The notes beneath the pieces are model-generated. The model ran no database searches. It had not been told where the DNA came from and saw nothing but the letters and a program-made list of their open reading frames with translations. Of a DNA stretch of 64,000 nucleotides, positions 52,873 to 63,400 are shown one piece after another; position 1 is the stretch's first letter, and each line of letters opens with the position of its first letter. The stretch comes from Melitaea cinxia (lineage: Eukaryota > Arthropoda > Insecta > Lepidoptera > Nymphalidae). Both the position numbers and the translations under genes were made by a program. Location: contig NC_059410.1 in the NCBI RefSeq assembly GCF_905220565.1, positions 5,223,501 through 5,287,500 of the forward strand, in the 5' to 3' direction.

Positions 52873-53334
52873 AAAATTGCTCGTTTAATAGTATTAGATA
52901 CTCTAAAAATTATCTATAATAAGTAAAAATTTTATTTTAAATGAAATAATCTTGGTTAAATAAAAAATTATTTTCAGGTTGACATAAGTCCTATAACTGG
53001 TGTGCCAGATGAACACATCAAAACACGACGCGTTCGTATTTATCAACCTTCCAAGAACGCAATGCAAAGTGGTACCAGTAACACTCATCACTGGGAAATG
53101 GAATTTGATACACGTCAACGATGGGAAAATCCTTTAATGGGGTGGACGTCCACTGGTGATCCTTTGTCTAACATGAAGATACAGTTTGCAACTCCCGATG
53201 AAGCAATCGAGCACTGTGAAAAGAATGGCTTAATCTGGTACTTAGATGTTCCTAAACGTGAAAAAGAATTAAAACCCAAGAGCTATGGAGTAAATTTCGC
53301 ATGGAACCGTCGTACTAGAGTTTCCACCAAGTAG
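50159..53334 (+). CDS. NDUFS4: NADH:ubiquinone oxidoreductase subunit NDUFS4 (ND-18), 3 exons
   Basis: Coding exons are 50159-50211, 50287-50446 and 52978-53334; all GT-AG junctions keep frame and give 189 residues. Residues 1 to about 35 (MFKVLSGTTRLSRTALTRS, then LPSFSTSSSRLAS) form a classic Arg/Ser mitochondrial presequence. The mature part contains GVPDEHIKTRRVRIYQPSKN, NPLMGWTSTGDPLSNMKIQF, a PDEAIEHCEKNG helix and the C-terminal YGVNFAWNRRTRVSTK. These are the most conserved blocks of the 18-kDa accessory subunit on the peripheral arm of complex I, near the NADH-oxidising module. The terminal RVST is a known protein-kinase-A-like site. A poly(A) signal lies at 53574-53579. Intron 2 (2531 bp) is full of repeats. 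Confidence 0.95.
50287..50446 (+). CDS. NDUFS4: NDUFS4 exon 2
   Basis: Acceptor TTATCTCTTAG; donor AAG|GTAAGA, phase 0. Encodes the rest of the presequence, then NETVLARPDEVKEKTVHDAT and IAVSAK. Confidence 0.92.
51645..51830. repeat. Poly(A)/(TA)n low-complexity tract in NDUFS4 intron 2
   Basis: An A run followed by about 25 TA steps at roughly 51741-51797, then a further short TA tract next to the family S copy. Confidence 0.85.
51831..52190 (-). repeat. Family S element in NDUFS4 intron 2
   Basis: A reverse copy with ATGATAAGGAAACCAGGATC and TGTCGATGTAATTGAAGTCG and the terminus CGTTTGCCTGCAAACACAAT. The other terminus is lost next to the TA tract. Confidence 0.7.
52565..52660 (-). repeat. 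tRNA-derived SINE head in NDUFS4 intron 2
   Basis: On the minus strand GCAATAGCTCGGTGGGAAAC (A-box) and ATGGTTCAAATCCCCATG (B-box) form a tRNA-like promoter. The acceptor stem is poor, so it is a SINE head rather than a functional tRNA. Confidence 0.6.
52836..52870. repeat. (TA)n microsatellite in NDUFS4 intron 2
   Basis: About 17 TA steps, some 107 bp before the exon 3 acceptor. Confidence 0.9.
52978..53334 (+). CDS. NDUFS4: NDUFS4 exon 3
   Basis: Acceptor TTATTTTCAG, phase 0, ending in TAG. Encodes VDISPITGVPDEHIKTRRVR to the RTRVSTK C-terminus, that is, nearly the whole folded domain. Confidence 0.95.
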   Translation, partial: VDISPITGVPDEHIKTRRVRIYQPSKNAMQSGTSNTHHWEMEFDTRQRWENPLMGWTSTGDPLSNMKIQFATPDEAIEHCEKNGLIWYLDVPKREKELKPKSYGVNFAWNRRTRVSTK

Positions 53335-53573
53335 ATGCAAATGAAAACAGGATTTCATTTAACTTTATTTGTAGACATTTTACAAGGGTAATGAAAGTTT
53401 CTAAATGAGAACTAGAATTAATTACTTTCGTAATGTTTGTTACTTTCTAAAAGTGTATTTAGTTTGTTGTTAATTAAATATCAGGAATATATATTTTTGT
53501 GTTATGCTTTTATAATGACTCTTATTTCAAATATTAATTAATTAAATGAACACAATATTCATGATACTTAAAA

Positions 53574-53579
53574 AATAAA
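53574..53579 (+). terminator. Poly(A) signal of NDUFS4
   Basis: AATAAA about 240 nt after the stop. Confidence 0.6.
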
Positions 53580-53719
53580 ATGATATTCTTGCCAGTAAGG
53601 CAATATGAAAGTGTAGGTAGGATGTAAGTGAGGCTACTAACATTAAAAATATGGATAGTAAAATGTGCACACAGATTCTATTTCTGCCTTATGCCTATTA
53701 TGTATTATGAAAATTCCTT

Positions 53720-54170
53720 CTTAGGGGATGTCTCGTCTATAAGGAGCCTACCTGCTAAATTTCAAGTTTGTAGGTGTTATAGTTTCGGAGATTTCGTGAT
53801 GAGTGAGTCAACCTACCATCCCCCGTTTTAACCCCAAAAGGGAGTTCATTTCTAAAGATAAATTATTTGGACACCTCACTATCTATAGAGCATAAATTTT
53901 AAATTTCAAGTCTCTTACTTCTAAAACATAGGACTTTCATACAAACTTCCAACCCCCGTTTTACCCCCTTTAAGGGTCGAGTTTCGTAAAATCCGTTCTT
54001 AGCGGATGTCTACGTCCTATAAAGAGCCTATCTGTTAAATTTCAAGTTTGTAGGTGTTATAGTTTCGGAGATTTCGTGATGAGTGACCTTTCGTTAAAGT
54101 TATTTCGTTAATATTACCAATGTTAAAGTTTATATATATTATTATAGATTATAGATATAGAATATAGATA
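53720..54170 (+). repeat. Family R element, short array
   Basis: About one and a half units (GGAGATTTCGTGATGAGTGA twice, CCAACCCCCGTTTTACCCCC once) ending in the same TATTATAGATTATAGATAT tail as the copy at 43.9 kb. Confidence 0.8.
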
Positions 54171-54378
54171 TAGATTTTCACTAATAACAAGAACGCACAA
54201 ACGAAAAATTAAAAGTGAATTGTCTTAATATTACTCTATGGAATGTTGCGATTACGCGACCATGTCAAAAATCGTAATTATTAGTACAAACGGTATCGAA
54301 TTCAAGACAATTTAATTTGACAGGTTATTCTTAGGCAGTGCCTAATTTCGTTGTTAATCCGACCAATGTTAAAAACAC

Positions 54379-54520
54379 AATACTTTGTTCTTATTTCATA
54401 TGACGCGCGCGACATTATAAAATTGTAGGATTATGTAATGTCTTACTGTCATTGCTAACATTTATTAAGCGATTATAGGCAGAAGTTTCATAAAAGGCCC
54501 GTCGTCAATCGCACTGTGCA
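54379..54520 (+). repeat. Diverged repeat shared with 39089-39245
   Basis: GACATTATAAAATTGTAGGA and TTTCATAAAAGGCCCGTCGT match the earlier copy in order and spacing. Family not identified. Confidence 0.6.
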
Positions 54521-57267
54521 CACGCATGTCTTACAAAATTATTGTAATGTTCATGTTTTATATATCATTTTTAGTAACATGCCAGGGTAGACAGTGCCTT
54601 TCCGCCTATATGAAATGCACGCTACGGATTATGTGCACATCTCTTTATAGGTGTAATTCGTTTTGTTTTATTTTTATTTCTAGTATAACGCATTTTTTCA
54701 GCATAATGATGAAAAACAAATGCCTTACCCACAAAAATACTCAAGTGTTAAACGCACGTTAGTTGCACGAGAGAATGATAGAACTGTACAAAGTATCTGA
54801 CTCCACTTATAAAGGACACTATTTGTTTATCATAAACAACAATCTTTATTAAAAACTAGTTGACCCGGCAAACTTCGTATCGCTATAGTAGTTGTTTTGT
54901 GAATATATTACTTAAAGATTTTCTTTTAGGCAAACCTTCTCTTGACAAATACAATAAAAAATAAGCTTTAAAGCGCTTTAGAATTGATATTTTACCAATT
55001 AAAATTTTAAAATGATTATAACTTTTAAAATTAAATTTTAAAATTTAACTTTTAAATAAAAACATTTGAATAAATACAGTTAGGAGTCGATCATTCTGTA
55101 TATCTTACAACTTAAACCCAAAACATTTGTTGAATTACATTAAATGACTAATGATAAAACACGTTTGACAAAGATATCAGTTTTACTGCCATGGATTGCA
55201 GAATCGGCGTAAAAAGTTGCAAAATCAAAAAGAGGCAAGTTCTATTTATTTCAAAATACTGAGTATTTGTTTGAAAACAAGCTTTAAAGATCCATGACTA
55301 TACAGTGTTTCTCATAATAGTTTTAATATTACTGCCACATTGCTTTATTATCTGAATTTCTATTGTATTGTTATATTTTACTATGTTTTCATAGGAAAAT
55401 ACTTATTATTTAGGGCACCTCAAAATTGGACAGTCCAGCTTAGATTTCAAAGGGGGCTATGGTTATGATGTTAATTGGTTAACGTGTTCTAAAAACAAGC
55501 AGTTCTTCAGAATAAAATAGAGGAGACTTCAGAAAAGCATTGCAGGAAAAACGAAGAAAAAGTACAAATAAGGGTAGGTTAAGGATAGGGAGATATTTTC
55601 GTGACATTTAACGGTTAGATAAAATAAAAATGCAGATATTTGATATTTTTTTAATCATAGTTTTCAACATGGTTAATTTGTATTTTGTACCTCGGAAGAA
55701 AATCATATTTCGCAGGTCTCACTTAAAATTTGTATGTACATATAATACAATTTAAATATAATTAATATATTACACAAGTTGAACGTGGTTTCGACTACGT
55801 CCAACATCTACATAGACAACAGGGATGGGTCAACACTTTTTTATTTCTGGCAAAAAAAATATATTGATATTTTCTAAACGAAAAAAAAAGGAAAATAATA
55901 AAATTCGTCATCGAAACTTTTTCTACCAATTGGCTGCTTCATTCCGCTAGGAAAAAATTTAAATATCGCGCCATCCATGCTGTCTATGGTATTACATAAT
56001 GCGTTTTGTCTAGCTACCATAGTTTTAAATGTACATCGTACATCCCAAGTTAAAAAGTAATTCTAACTTTTTACTACATAAATTTTTGAAAAATTATTGC
56101 ATTCTCTCTTTATCTACTTATTTACATAGTAATAAAACAGTACACGTGAAACATTTCTAATCTATGGTAACTTTCGTTAGAATTTAAAGATTTCCGGTTA
56201 AAATCGTTTTTTAAATGCTATATTTAAAGGATTTTTAAAAGCAGTAGTAAATATTGTAAAAGCGCTGTGGTAACAATATTACTTTTTAAAGTGTAAGGGT
56301 CGAAAATCTAAAATCACCTCGAAATACCTTTCGAAAATGTGTTATTGATAAAAATTCGTTAAGAAAGTTTAAGAGCATCTACATAAAAGTAGCCAATATT
56401 TAAAAATTTACACGGTGTTGAAAAAACTTCTTAAATACGTCTGAATTACTATTAGTAATTATAATTTATTTATTCCTCTTCTTGGACAAGTGTATTAATT
56501 AAACTATAACGAACCTTGCTATTGCTGATATTTAGACTGAGCAACTTACGAACTACGAGTACGTGCGCTTTAAACATTAAACCCAAATTTTTCGAGAAAT
56601 CGAAACATCGAAAAAGAATTAATCACATACTTTACTTTTTATCATGTGATCTTTTTAACAATTGGCGATCTTTATGATTTTGTTGAAATTAATGATTAAT
56701 TTTACATTTATGTCGTATTTGGTCACAATTAAATTTTAATTTTACGTAAAGATTTGTTTTGTTTAAATCAAATACAATGATTTGGTCCTTGCTACGATGT
56801 AAATAATTTAGAATTAAAGCTTTTAATATGAAAGTTAATTAATATATTATAATTAAAATTAGTTATACTATAATTTGATTATTAAGTTTTTTATAACATT
56901 TGCTATAATCTATGTAAACTATATTTAATACAAGCGTTTGCATCTACATTGAATAAATTCATTTATGTAACCTTTAATGTAACAACATGAATACAAATTA
57001 TACAATAAAAATAATACTGGACGGGTGTAATGCTAAATTATACACCATAATACCCGATGACAATAAACAAATGGGTTAATTGTTTAATTGCGAGGCTAAA
57101 CAAATTTGACAAAATATCTAACGAGTATACTAGTAAGATAGAAAGTTACAGTAAAGTATATAAACTTTTGTTCCTTTTCATTACTGAGCATTCAAGTAAC
57201 TTTATCTGTTATATGAGAAGTAGTCAATAGGCAAAGGATTACGTACAAAATATTACCTTATACATCT
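54521..57267. other. Long AT-rich stretch without recognised genes
   Basis: No supported gene. GTTGACCCGGCAAACTTCGT near 54861 is another retroposon-head relic. The rest is featureless to my reading. Confidence 0.45.
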
Positions 57268-57511
57268 AAGGGCCTGTTTCACCAGCTGTAGATAGCGCTA
57301 TTTGATGGATGACAGTATCCGACAGTAAAAAGTTTTTGATTCATTATTCATTTGTACCATTGAATTGAATTCTTATTATATTTGCAAAAAATAATAAAAG
57401 CTACAGTATATTAATTGAGGAGAAATAAGTTCTACTGACCTATTCCACCTCCCGCGGTCAAAGTCTATCCATCAAATAGCGTTGTCCACAACCGGTGAAA
57501 CAGACCCTTAA
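57268..57511. mobile_element. MITE with about 41-bp terminal inverted repeats
   Basis: Ends TAAGGGCCTGTTTCACCAGC and, inverted, TAAGGGTCTGTTTCACCGGT. Inside the arms both sides carry ATAGCG/CGCTATTTGATGGAT. About 243 bp, non-coding. Confidence 0.8.
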
Positions 57512-57551
57512 TGTTTTTACCAGGTACAATTATTAAACATAATTTTACAGA

Positions 57552-57607
57552 TCATGATACAACTTGAGACAACAAAATATACATGATATAACTTGAGACA
57601 ACACAAT
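57552..57607. repeat. Two-copy tandem repeat, about 29 bp
   Basis: CATGATACAACTTGAGACAA and CATGATATAACTTGAGACAA lie back to back. Confidence 0.7.
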
Positions 57608-58130
57608 GTAATTCTGAATATTAGAAGTAAAAAAAAAACAGTTTATTTAAAATAACAATGAAGAAATTTAATCACACTAATTTTAGTTATATAAGTTACA
57701 TTATACAGAATCACAACTTTCAGTAAGATAATCTTATTTTTCAACATGATGACAAAACACTGGCAGACCAAAAAAAAATCAAGTAATTTTTAAAACGATG
57801 TTTAATTTAGCATTGTATAATAATAATAAGCGTAATAGGATGTTTTACAAAGGAATTTGTAGCATTTTACGTACGCTGTAAGAAAATATTGTCCCTTCGA
57901 AATAAATACTTACAATAGTGGGTAAATTACTTTCGAATACCATAATATATTTGTGCGAATCAATTTTAGTAACCTGTAAATTTTATTTTGAATACAATCT
58001 TATGCATCTGCTATACCTATATTTTACTCAAAAAATAAAATAAAATAAATATAACTTAAAATAGACCTAAAGAATACCCTACCTTTTATTTACGCTGGGT
58101 ATATGCTGTGTGGTAAAAATCATTTTTTTA
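57608..58130. other. AT-rich spacer
   Basis: No gene or repeat recognised. Confidence 0.4.
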
Positions 58131-59280
58131 CTAAAACCTCTGGTAGACCGGACTCCACCGAACGCGAGCTCCCGTAGTTTCCCGCGGGGTTGAATTCAAC
58201 CCCAGCACTCATTCTACCGCACGGCGCTGACCTCGCATCTCCCGCATAATATGACAAGCGTGCGCTACTAGAGACGCAATTTTTTGCTCATAACTCACAA
58301 GTGTGTTCTACACTTAGAACAAAAACGTTTATTTAATTTTGAAGAGTATGAATCAAGCTTTAGTTTCCTATATAAAAAGTGTAATAAATGTCCGTATATC
58401 AATTATAAAATCGCGCTTGTTTTAGAGGGAGGGGGAAAAAGTGGTCTTGGTGCAAAAACATGTCGAAAAAATATAGTAAGTAGTAGTAGTAGTAGTCGAA
58501 AAAATATTTTATACATTTGTCGTTGATTCTACTTATTTTGTTTCCCAATAGTATCTATCTAGCTCTAACAGCAAAAGAAATATATTCTGATACAGCAAAG
58601 TTTCTTTTTTATATTTGAAAATAGGTGGTCTATATAAAAGGTGAACATTTCAATTACACCTTGTAAAGCAATTACCGTAGGTACGGGGTTTGTACTTCAT
58701 AGTTAATTTAGAAAAACCAACGCAACGATAAAACTAAAAACAATATTTTTTGGGCGCTAATATCCAAAGAGGGCGAGAAACTAGGATATTTTTTTCGAAA
58801 CATATTTTACGTATCCTCTACAAATAGCATTATAAATATTCATAAAGTACACAAAATACCTTTCGCATCAGTGTATAATATGAATACAATTTTTTTTTAT
58901 TAAGACAATAAGAAAACTCGATTCAAACATAGAGCATAACGGTGCAGAAATTGGCGGGTACGGGGAGACTTTGACTGGTTGAATCTTACTAAATTTCTAT
59001 GAAGAGCGAATGAATGTTTGTTCCAATTGGTGTCTAATTTCGTACTAAATATATTAAAATGCGGCTGTAAATTATTTTAGGCTCTATTTTTATCATATAT
59101 GGTTTCAAAACGAGTTAGTCATCTGGGGTTGAATTCAAGCTCGCGGTAAACTGCGGAGACAAAATTTGTGGTATGAATTCAACCCCGCGGTAGACTACAG
59201 AGTACAAAACTTATGAGATCGTGACATATGCGTAGAGATAAATGATCGGGGGTTGAATTCAACTCCACGGTGGACAAGTC
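58131..59280. repeat. Region with recurrent GGGGTTGAATTCAACCCC palindromes
   Basis: A perfect 18-bp palindrome lies at 58186-58203. Variants occur at 59125-59140, 59172-59186 and 59248-59264. At least three are followed within a few bases by CGCGGTAGAC-like text. The stretch 58520-59100 between them is AT-rich without genes. Confidence 0.6.
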
Positions 59281-59945
59281 ATTAATCACCATTTTTAAAG
59301 TATTTCCGTCAAAAGTATTTACGTCAAACCTTTTTGTGACAATAAACTGAACCGAAGTTTAGTTTAAATTAAAAAATCGGTCGTAGAAGGGGCCAGATTT
59401 TGTATTTTTTGTCCATAAGATGTTTCTTATACTTAAATCAAACAATTGTTTAGCGGACTCTGCATTTAGGAATAAAAACGGGTTGCTTCAGTTTTAACAT
59501 TCCTCGACGGCCTATCAGTCGGTGTCTTAAATGTAATAACGCTATTTACAATAACAAAGTGTTATACAATCGTCCAATTCTATCTACTCTATCGAGGATA
59601 CTTAAATAACTAGGTAGTATAAAAAAACAGCTAACTAAAGAATCGGCATATCAAGCGTAAAAGCTAAACTGTTTTTAATGTGTTCAAACTTTAAATGAAT
59701 ACGATTAAACTATCGAACATTATTGCGTTTGGAAGTTTTGGTTATGATCGAGGGTTCGTTAATAATAACAATACAACTAATCTACAATTTAAAATCACTA
59801 TACGAACTAACAGTTGTAATATCACCGTTTTCCCATACCTGAACACAATATTCGATTTTATAGTTCGACACTCACTTGGTGTTTATCGTCGGTGACCTGA
59901 CAGGATAGGTCTACGGGGGAGCCTCTGGCTCGACGGGTGTAGATC

Positions 59946-60147
59946 AGCTGGGTTGCTCATCGCTCTCTCTGTGTACGAGGACTCGGACGACGGTCGGTGG
60001 AGCGGAGGGGGGAGGTGCGGCGTCAGGTGAGGCCTCCGTCACAAGGATACTGACCGAGCTGTTTGCGTGGGGAGAGGGCGTACTCGGCCGCGCTGGGGGC
60101 TCTGGTCGACGCGCCGAATTACGTCGTGAGGTTATACGAAGTGAACC
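59946..60147 (-). CDS. Candidate terminal coding exon of an unidentified gene (GC-rich)
   Basis: On the minus strand an acceptor-like AATTCCAG (about 60155-60148) is followed by one frame, and only one, that stays open past the first few codons. It gives about 65 residues and then TGA near 59946. The peptide starts SLRITSRRNSARRPEPPARP, continues through SSVSILVTEASPDAAPPPSA and ends VHRESDEQPS. Base composition is sharply GC-rich against an AT-rich background, which in such genomes often marks coding DNA. I do not recognise a family and see no partner exon, so a fossil retroposon or another GC-rich repeat remains possible. The other frames (including plus-strand ones) are also long because stops are rare here. 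Confidence 0.35.
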
Positions 60148-60150
60148 TGG

Positions 60151-61154
60151 AATTGAAGTGTTTCGAAACTAATAATCTATTAATAACATGCTAAGTTAGG
60201 TAATTTATGTTTTGATTTAAATATTTCTACTTTTGTTAAATAAATTGAAACTTTTCTATCTGAAAAAAGTTTTAGTTATCAACATAAAATACGTCCATAA
60301 CTCTTATGTGTGCTATTATGTTTTGCCTTTTTTATACCAGGACAATCATTATACTTATGTATGGACATAAGTTCCTAAATTCCGTGCGGTTCCTTTGACA
60401 CATCCCAACAACTTTAAAGATCAGTTGGTCTATCATATTTATAATTTACACAATTTAAAATAAATAGTAACGTAGCAATAACATTAATCTTACAACATTG
60501 ATTATTTAAAAAGGAAGCGTTAGTTCCATTAAAGATGGCAGGATACATGGAATAAAGACAACACAAGGCCATACATGCATAATATAACATATTTCCAGTT
60601 GTCTATTTTTTATAGCAGACCATTCAAAGCTAGCGATAGAATGAGGGAAAATCTAGCAGACATGCAAAGCATTGAAGTATATGAATTAAAAAAAATATTG
60701 TTAAGAAAAATTGAAAGGGTAATTAATAAAGTCATTCCAAGTCGATATGAATTTATATTTAAATAACTTTTAGGACAGGTAAGGAATTCCCTCAGGATCG
60801 TGAAGGCTTGTTATTTCGATGTCTGTTTCAAATTCTTCAAATATTTTTAGTAAAAAATGCAATTAAAGCAACAATTTTCGAATGAAACTTAAATATAACA
60901 ATATTTAATAAAAATCATTTGAAAAATTTAGTGGCACAAGCCTTCAAAGTTTTTTTACTTTAACTTTTTTTTCTAATGAAGAGCTTCGCTCTAACTAATC
61001 CACGAATGACATTTTCTTGTATAGAAACACGCATTTTAGAGTTTTAATTTTTTATTCAACGTTTTCTTAAGCTGGCGTCCTTCTATTTAACTGCGATATC
61101 AGAATCCTATAACCTAAATATGCCGCTTACTTGACCTAATTATCTCTATATCTA
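60151..61154. other. AT-rich spacer
   Basis: No supported gene. The 60575-60766 frame has a helical Lys-rich C-terminus (ELKKILLRKIERVINK) but no recognisable domain. Confidence 0.35.
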
Positions 61155-61362
61155 ATCTATGTATATAAAATTCTCGTGTCACAATGTTAGTTACCATACT
61201 CCTCCGAAACGGCTGGACCGATTTTTATGAAATTTTGTGTGCATATTGGGTAGGTCTAAGAATCGGCCAACATCTATTTTTCACAACCCTAAGTTATAAG
61301 GGGAGGAGTAAGGGGGTTAATAATATATGGCAAAACAGCGTTTGCGGGGTCAGCTAGTTATT
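61155..61362 (+). repeat. Dispersed repeat (family V)
   Basis: TATATAAAATTCTCGTGTCA through CGAAACGGCTGGACCGATTT to GCGTTTGCGGGGTCAGCTAG, the cleanest copy in the window. Confidence 0.75.
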
Positions 61363-61506
61363 TATAAAATTAACGTCGTGTATACGTAAGTGTCGTGTCA
61401 AGTTGGTTACTTATAGCCGCTTTACGAGATGTCTTCCCGACACTTCACGTAATTTGTTCAAGAATAATTTCTGCTATGGGCAATCTTTATGTATAGAGAT
61501 ACAATA

Positions 61507-63009
61507 TATGAACTCTTTTGCAAAAAAACGGGCACTTAACCAAAGAAATATTTTATAGTTACTATTAGTTTGTTTGACAATTTTAGGTATTGTTATCCTC
61601 AGGATTTTATAAATTAATTAGGAAGGAATAGTTTTCATCAGTTTTATCATAACATTTTGATTAAATTATTGAAAAATAATGTTTAAGCTCAAAACGCTAT
61701 TATTGTACCTGCTCGCTAAATAAAATGGAACGCGTTAATTTGTTTGTTTTTCTTGAATACATTAAAAGCAGATAAAAGTTTAGTATTGAGAGTGTGACCC
61801 CCTCTTGCTAAAATCACAGCTTGCATTCGTCTGGGCATGCTAGCGAGTATATCTTTTATGGTTTCTTGGGGAATACGTTCCCACTCCGCGTTAATGACAT
61901 TCTTTGGCTCTCTGATGGTCTGATGGCGGAACCGGCTGCACTGATCTCACTCGTCTCTTCAGAACGTCCCAGACATGCTCTATGGGATTGAGGTCCGAAC
62001 TTCTAGCTGGCCAGTCCAAACGACGAATTCTGACTTCTAGCATATACGGTTCCACATCACCAGACCGGTGGGCGCGAGCGTTGTCGTCTATAAAAATTGA
62101 TTTTTCGCCAAGAGTGGTTAAAGCGGGTTGTGCATAAGGAATTAGAACTTTCGTTATGTATCGGTGTCCAGTCAGTGTACCGTTTTCGATGAAAACTAAC
62201 TCCGTACGATCCATAGAATTTATTTCTGCCCAAAACATAACAGAGCCCCCTCCATAAGGTGTGATTTCTTCAAAACATGCCTCTGCAAAGCGTTCTCCTC
62301 GTCTACGTAGCACTCGCCGACGTCGGTCTTCACCATGCAGAGATATCCTGGCTTCATCGGAGAACAATACCCTATCCCAGTCTTCATGAGTCATGAGTAG
62401 ACTAATTTGCACATTTCTTACTTCTTCGAGGCTGTTCTTGAGGTCCACATAAGAAGATTTGCGATTTCTCAACGCTTGATTAACTAGAAAACGATCATCC
62501 CGTGGTTCGGTACAAGTCTTTCTGCCAGAACCAGGCCTTCTCTTGACGGAACCGGTCTCTTGATAGCGCTGCCAGGTCTTTTGATTTGTCGACCGACTCA
62601 CACTTAGTATCTGAGCCACGAAGCATTGACTGCAATCTTCTTCAAGCAGCGCAATAATTTTGCTCGCTTTCATCACTTTATCTACCAATTTCGAGATTGC
62701 TAAACAGCAATAACAATATTTTTAAATGTCAAGGACCTCAGAATATTTAATAAAAATTGACAAAAAGTTGATTAGAGTCGATATTAACTATAGGGAATTC
62801 GCGCCACAAAATGTAGTTAAAAGTTGTTTTCTTTGAAAACCAGGCTCAATCAAAAATTTGAATTTGGAATGTACTCTTATAAACATTATGGCACTTTTAT
62901 AACTGACCAGTAACATGTTCAAATGATTAAAACCTTTTTGGTATTTTATTTTTTTCAGCCAGGAAGAAAAACGAAACCGCCCGTTTTTTTTTTGCAAATG
63001 AGTGTATAT
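61507..63009 (-). mobile_element. Tc1-like DNA transposon (defective)
   Basis: About 1.5 kb with imperfect inverted ends: TATGAACTCTTTTGCAAAAA on the left and, inverted, TATACACTCATTTGCAAAAA on the right. Both are followed by ACGGGC and both lie at TA steps. It encloses a broken transposase gene on the minus strand. Confidence 0.75.
61716..62688 (-). pseudogene. Tc1-like transposase, DD34E type, internally deleted and frameshifted
   Basis: Residues 1-60 hold the first helix-turn-helix (KASKIIALLEEDCSQCFVAQ) and a GSVKRRPGSGR linker. The catalytic residues are present: LFSDEARISLHG, IFIDDNARAHR and DWPARSSDLNPIEHVWD. There are 34 residues between the second Asp and the Glu. About 45 residues expected between the second DNA-binding helices and the first Asp are missing near QISLLMTHEDWD. 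A frameshift near 61900 moves the C-terminus (AEWERIPQETIKDILASMPR) into another frame. It cannot encode a full transposase. Confidence 0.85.
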
Positions 63010-63040
63010 GGCCCTAAAAGGAAGGACGCCAGTTTAATAA

Positions 63041-63100
<60 letters not shown>
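63041..63100. repeat. (TA)n microsatellite
   Basis: Close to 30 TA steps immediately right of the Tc1-like element. Confidence 0.95.
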
Positions 63101-63124
63101 TATGATTTGAGTAGTTAAAGATTA

Positions 63125-63400
63125 TTTTTTAGTCCGAAGCCCTTCGGTCTCCATCTAACTAAGGGAAAAGACACAAAAAGCATAACATTACATATGAACC
63201 TGCACGTTTCGGGCCGGTGTCCTCGTCTACTGCGTCCTGATGTCGAAGGAACAGCGGTAACCCGTACGCTGATCTACGCCTAGCAGGAGCAGTCTCTGAC
63301 CCACCAGCCTAACAGTAACCATACAATATACTTTGACGTGATCTCGCCGTTAAGGAGATCTCATCGTTAAGAGGTAATCCTGATTTGATTACGTTACATT
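63125..63400. other. GC-richer segment of unknown nature
   Basis: AGTCCGAAGCCCTTCGGTCT, CGTTTCGGGCCGGTGTCCTC and GGAGCAGTCTCTGACCCACC stand out in composition. Short frames exist on both strands, but none carries a domain and splice signals are ambiguous. It may be a repeat or an untranslated exon. Confidence 0.3.

Noticed and set aside
59695..59895. A 66-residue plus-strand frame starting MNTIKLSNIIAFGSF
   Set aside because: No recognisable domain, AT-rich composition like the flanks, and it ends by chance at the edge of the GC-rich island.
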